Source: Paenibacillus sabuli
GTDB taxonomy: Bacteria > Bacillota > Bacilli > Paenibacillales > Paenibacillaceae
Direction: 5' to 3'
DNA length: 61,704 nucleotides
Assembly (NCBI RefSeq): GCF_014705605.1
Contig: NZ_JACXIZ010000025.1
Span: 1-61,704, forward strand
The notes beneath the pieces were generated by a model, which was not told where the DNA came from, searched no databases, and was given only the letters and a program-made list of their open reading frames with translations. The translations under genes and the position numbers were made by a program. Each line of letters opens with the position of its first letter. The first letter of the stretch is position 1. Below, piece by piece: positions 61,044 through 61,704 of the stretch.

Positions 61044-61127
61044 ACAGGTTCCTCCTCGTTTCGTTCGTTACCTGTATATTCTCATAGATAATGGCACACC
61101 AGAAGGTGTGCTAGGTTTGACGCTTAC

Positions 61128-61135
61128 GGTCCGGT
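61128..61135. repeat. Target site duplication, right copy
   Basis: GGTCCGGT directly follows the right end of the IS66-type element; see the left copy at 58663-58670. Confidence 0.92.
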
Positions 61136-61395
61136 GTAAGCAGGTCCGGCTGAGGGTACGCCATCAGATGGCCTTCATAGTCGAAATGCAGCACCCTGAA
61201 CGCATCCGATAGGCCTCCAATAAAGTGTTCTCCCAGTTCGGGATCGACGCCCCACAGCTTCAAGCTCTCCGCCGCCGGACCGTACACCGACTTTTTGGCG
61301 ATTGGCAGCATGATCGTACGGCCAGCCGGATTCCCAATTAACCCCACCTCCAATGCGGAACCATCAACCAAAGCAACTTCACTTCTCATCGTCAT
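61128..61395 (-). pseudogene. N-terminal half of the IS66-split alpha/beta hydrolase
   Basis: Starts at MTMRSEVALVDG with GGGAGGG before the ATG. It carries the first hydrolase strands (TIMLPIAKKSV; FRVLHFDYEGHLMAYPQPD) and ends at LTPDR where the element enters; the frame then reads a few residues of the element end. The gene was otherwise healthy, so the insertion is recent. Confidence 0.85.
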
Positions 61396-61548
61396 GATCA
61401 CCCTCCCTTAGTCAGTACAACAAAAGCATACAACATTCACGCAATAGCCCGGTTTTTACAATACAAGTTTCGGTGGTATGATAGGTTGGAGGTTTTTAGG
61501 TTAACGCAGCACTTTAAGCGATTACTTCACGATCGGGAAGTGGAATGC

Positions 61549-61635
61549 ATGCAAACGACCTACACCCCCGCTCAAATTGCTGAGCAGCTATGCGTCAGCA
61601 CAACGACGCTAAGAACTCACATTCCGCACCCTTGA
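61549..61635 (+). pseudogene. MerR-type HTH stub
   Basis: A 28-codon frame, MQTTYTPAQIAEQLCVSTTT followed by LRTHIPHP, has the first helix-turn-helix of a MerR-type regulator and then stops. The remaining protein is absent. No ribosome site of note. Confidence 0.45.
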
Positions 61636-61660
61636 GACTCTGAAAATGGCGAATTATGGT
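61632..61660 (+). promoter_or_regulatory. Possible promoter of the gene leaving the window
   Basis: TTGAGA (61632-61637), a 17-base spacer and TATGGT (61655-61660) precede a purine-rich ribosome site and an ATG at 61695. Confidence 0.4.
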
Positions 61661-61694
61661 GTATGCTAGATTCAGAGAATCAAGCGGGGAGCGG

Positions 61695-61704
61695 ATGGAA
61701 TCAT
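61695..61704 (+). CDS. Start of a gene truncated by the window end
   Basis: ATG preceded by GCGGGGAGCGG, with only three codons visible (MES). The product cannot be named. Confidence 0.35.

Larger units (their letters stand above)
58671..61127 (-). mobile_element. IS66-family insertion sequence, 2457 bp
   Basis: The ends are inverted: GTAAGCGTCAAATAGCCCAC at the left and, on the minus strand at the right, GTAAGCGTCAAACCTAGCAC. It carries the three classic IS66 genes tnpA, tnpB and tnpC on the minus strand, is flanked by the 8-bp duplication GGTCCGGT and splits an alpha/beta hydrolase gene. All frames are open and the catalytic residues are intact, so it could be active. Confidence 0.96.

Overview
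The window looks like chromosomal DNA of a moderately GC-rich Firmicute of the Paenibacillus/Cohnella type. The grounds are AGGAGG-type ribosome sites, many sugar ABC transporters of the LplB/YtcP class without a linked ATPase, YesN/YesM-style regulators, an S-layer homology domain, and Fur- and PerR-like operators. It is rich in pseudogenes and repeats, so it reads as an accessory, actively rearranging part of a genome.

Layout. 0-4.4 kb: S-layer protein relic, tRNA-Ala(GGC), a two-gene unit encoding a possible injection-system cargo and a small partner, and a katG fragment. 4.5-6.5 kb: clostripain-type protease. 6.7-14.4 kb: membrane-bound AraC regulator divergent from a binding protein, two permeases and an uncharacterised glycan enzyme. 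14.4-20.6 kb: small enzymes and regulators, some broken (YdeI-like, PhnB-like, WYL regulator, truncated HEPN protein, AHSA1-like, saccharopine-dehydrogenase-like pseudogene, methyltransferase, LuxR-type regulator). 20.6-23.3 kb: a scrapyard in which an AraC regulator, a siderophore-binding protein, a flavin reductase, a sugar permease and a sialidase-like protein are cut and joined end to end. 23.3-27.2 kb: gdhA, a LysR regulator and a betaine-type transporter. 28.1-32 kb: an intact iron-siderophore unit (AraC-type regulator with binding-protein domain, lipoprotein, ferredoxin-NADP reductase) whose gene order matches the decayed copy at 20.6-22.3 kb. 32.2-37.9 kb: a sugar transporter with a sulfatase, then an AraC regulator. 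38-41.3 kb: a broken hydrolase, full-length katG with a PerR-like box, and a helicase relic.

41.3-56.6 kb is the most coherent part. It holds a GH8 exo-oligoxylanase, a YesN/YesM two-component system, a binding protein and two permeases for an oligosaccharide, then an IclR regulator and three enzymes: a FAH-family dehydratase, a semialdehyde dehydrogenase and a YjhG/YagF-type D-xylonate dehydratase. Together the three enzymes would make a Weimberg-type oxidative pentose route from D-xylonate to 2-oxoglutarate. A near-identical palindrome lies before the IclR gene and before the enzyme genes, which points to one regulon. The gaps between genes here are packed with tandem repeats.

56.6-61.7 kb: gene fragments and an IS66-family element that split an alpha/beta hydrolase gene, leaving an 8-bp target duplication.

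Two intergenic elements of about 183 bp (27632-27815 and 48018-48199) share no sequence but have the same geometry: two direct and two inverted copies of a short motif at about 50-bp spacing.
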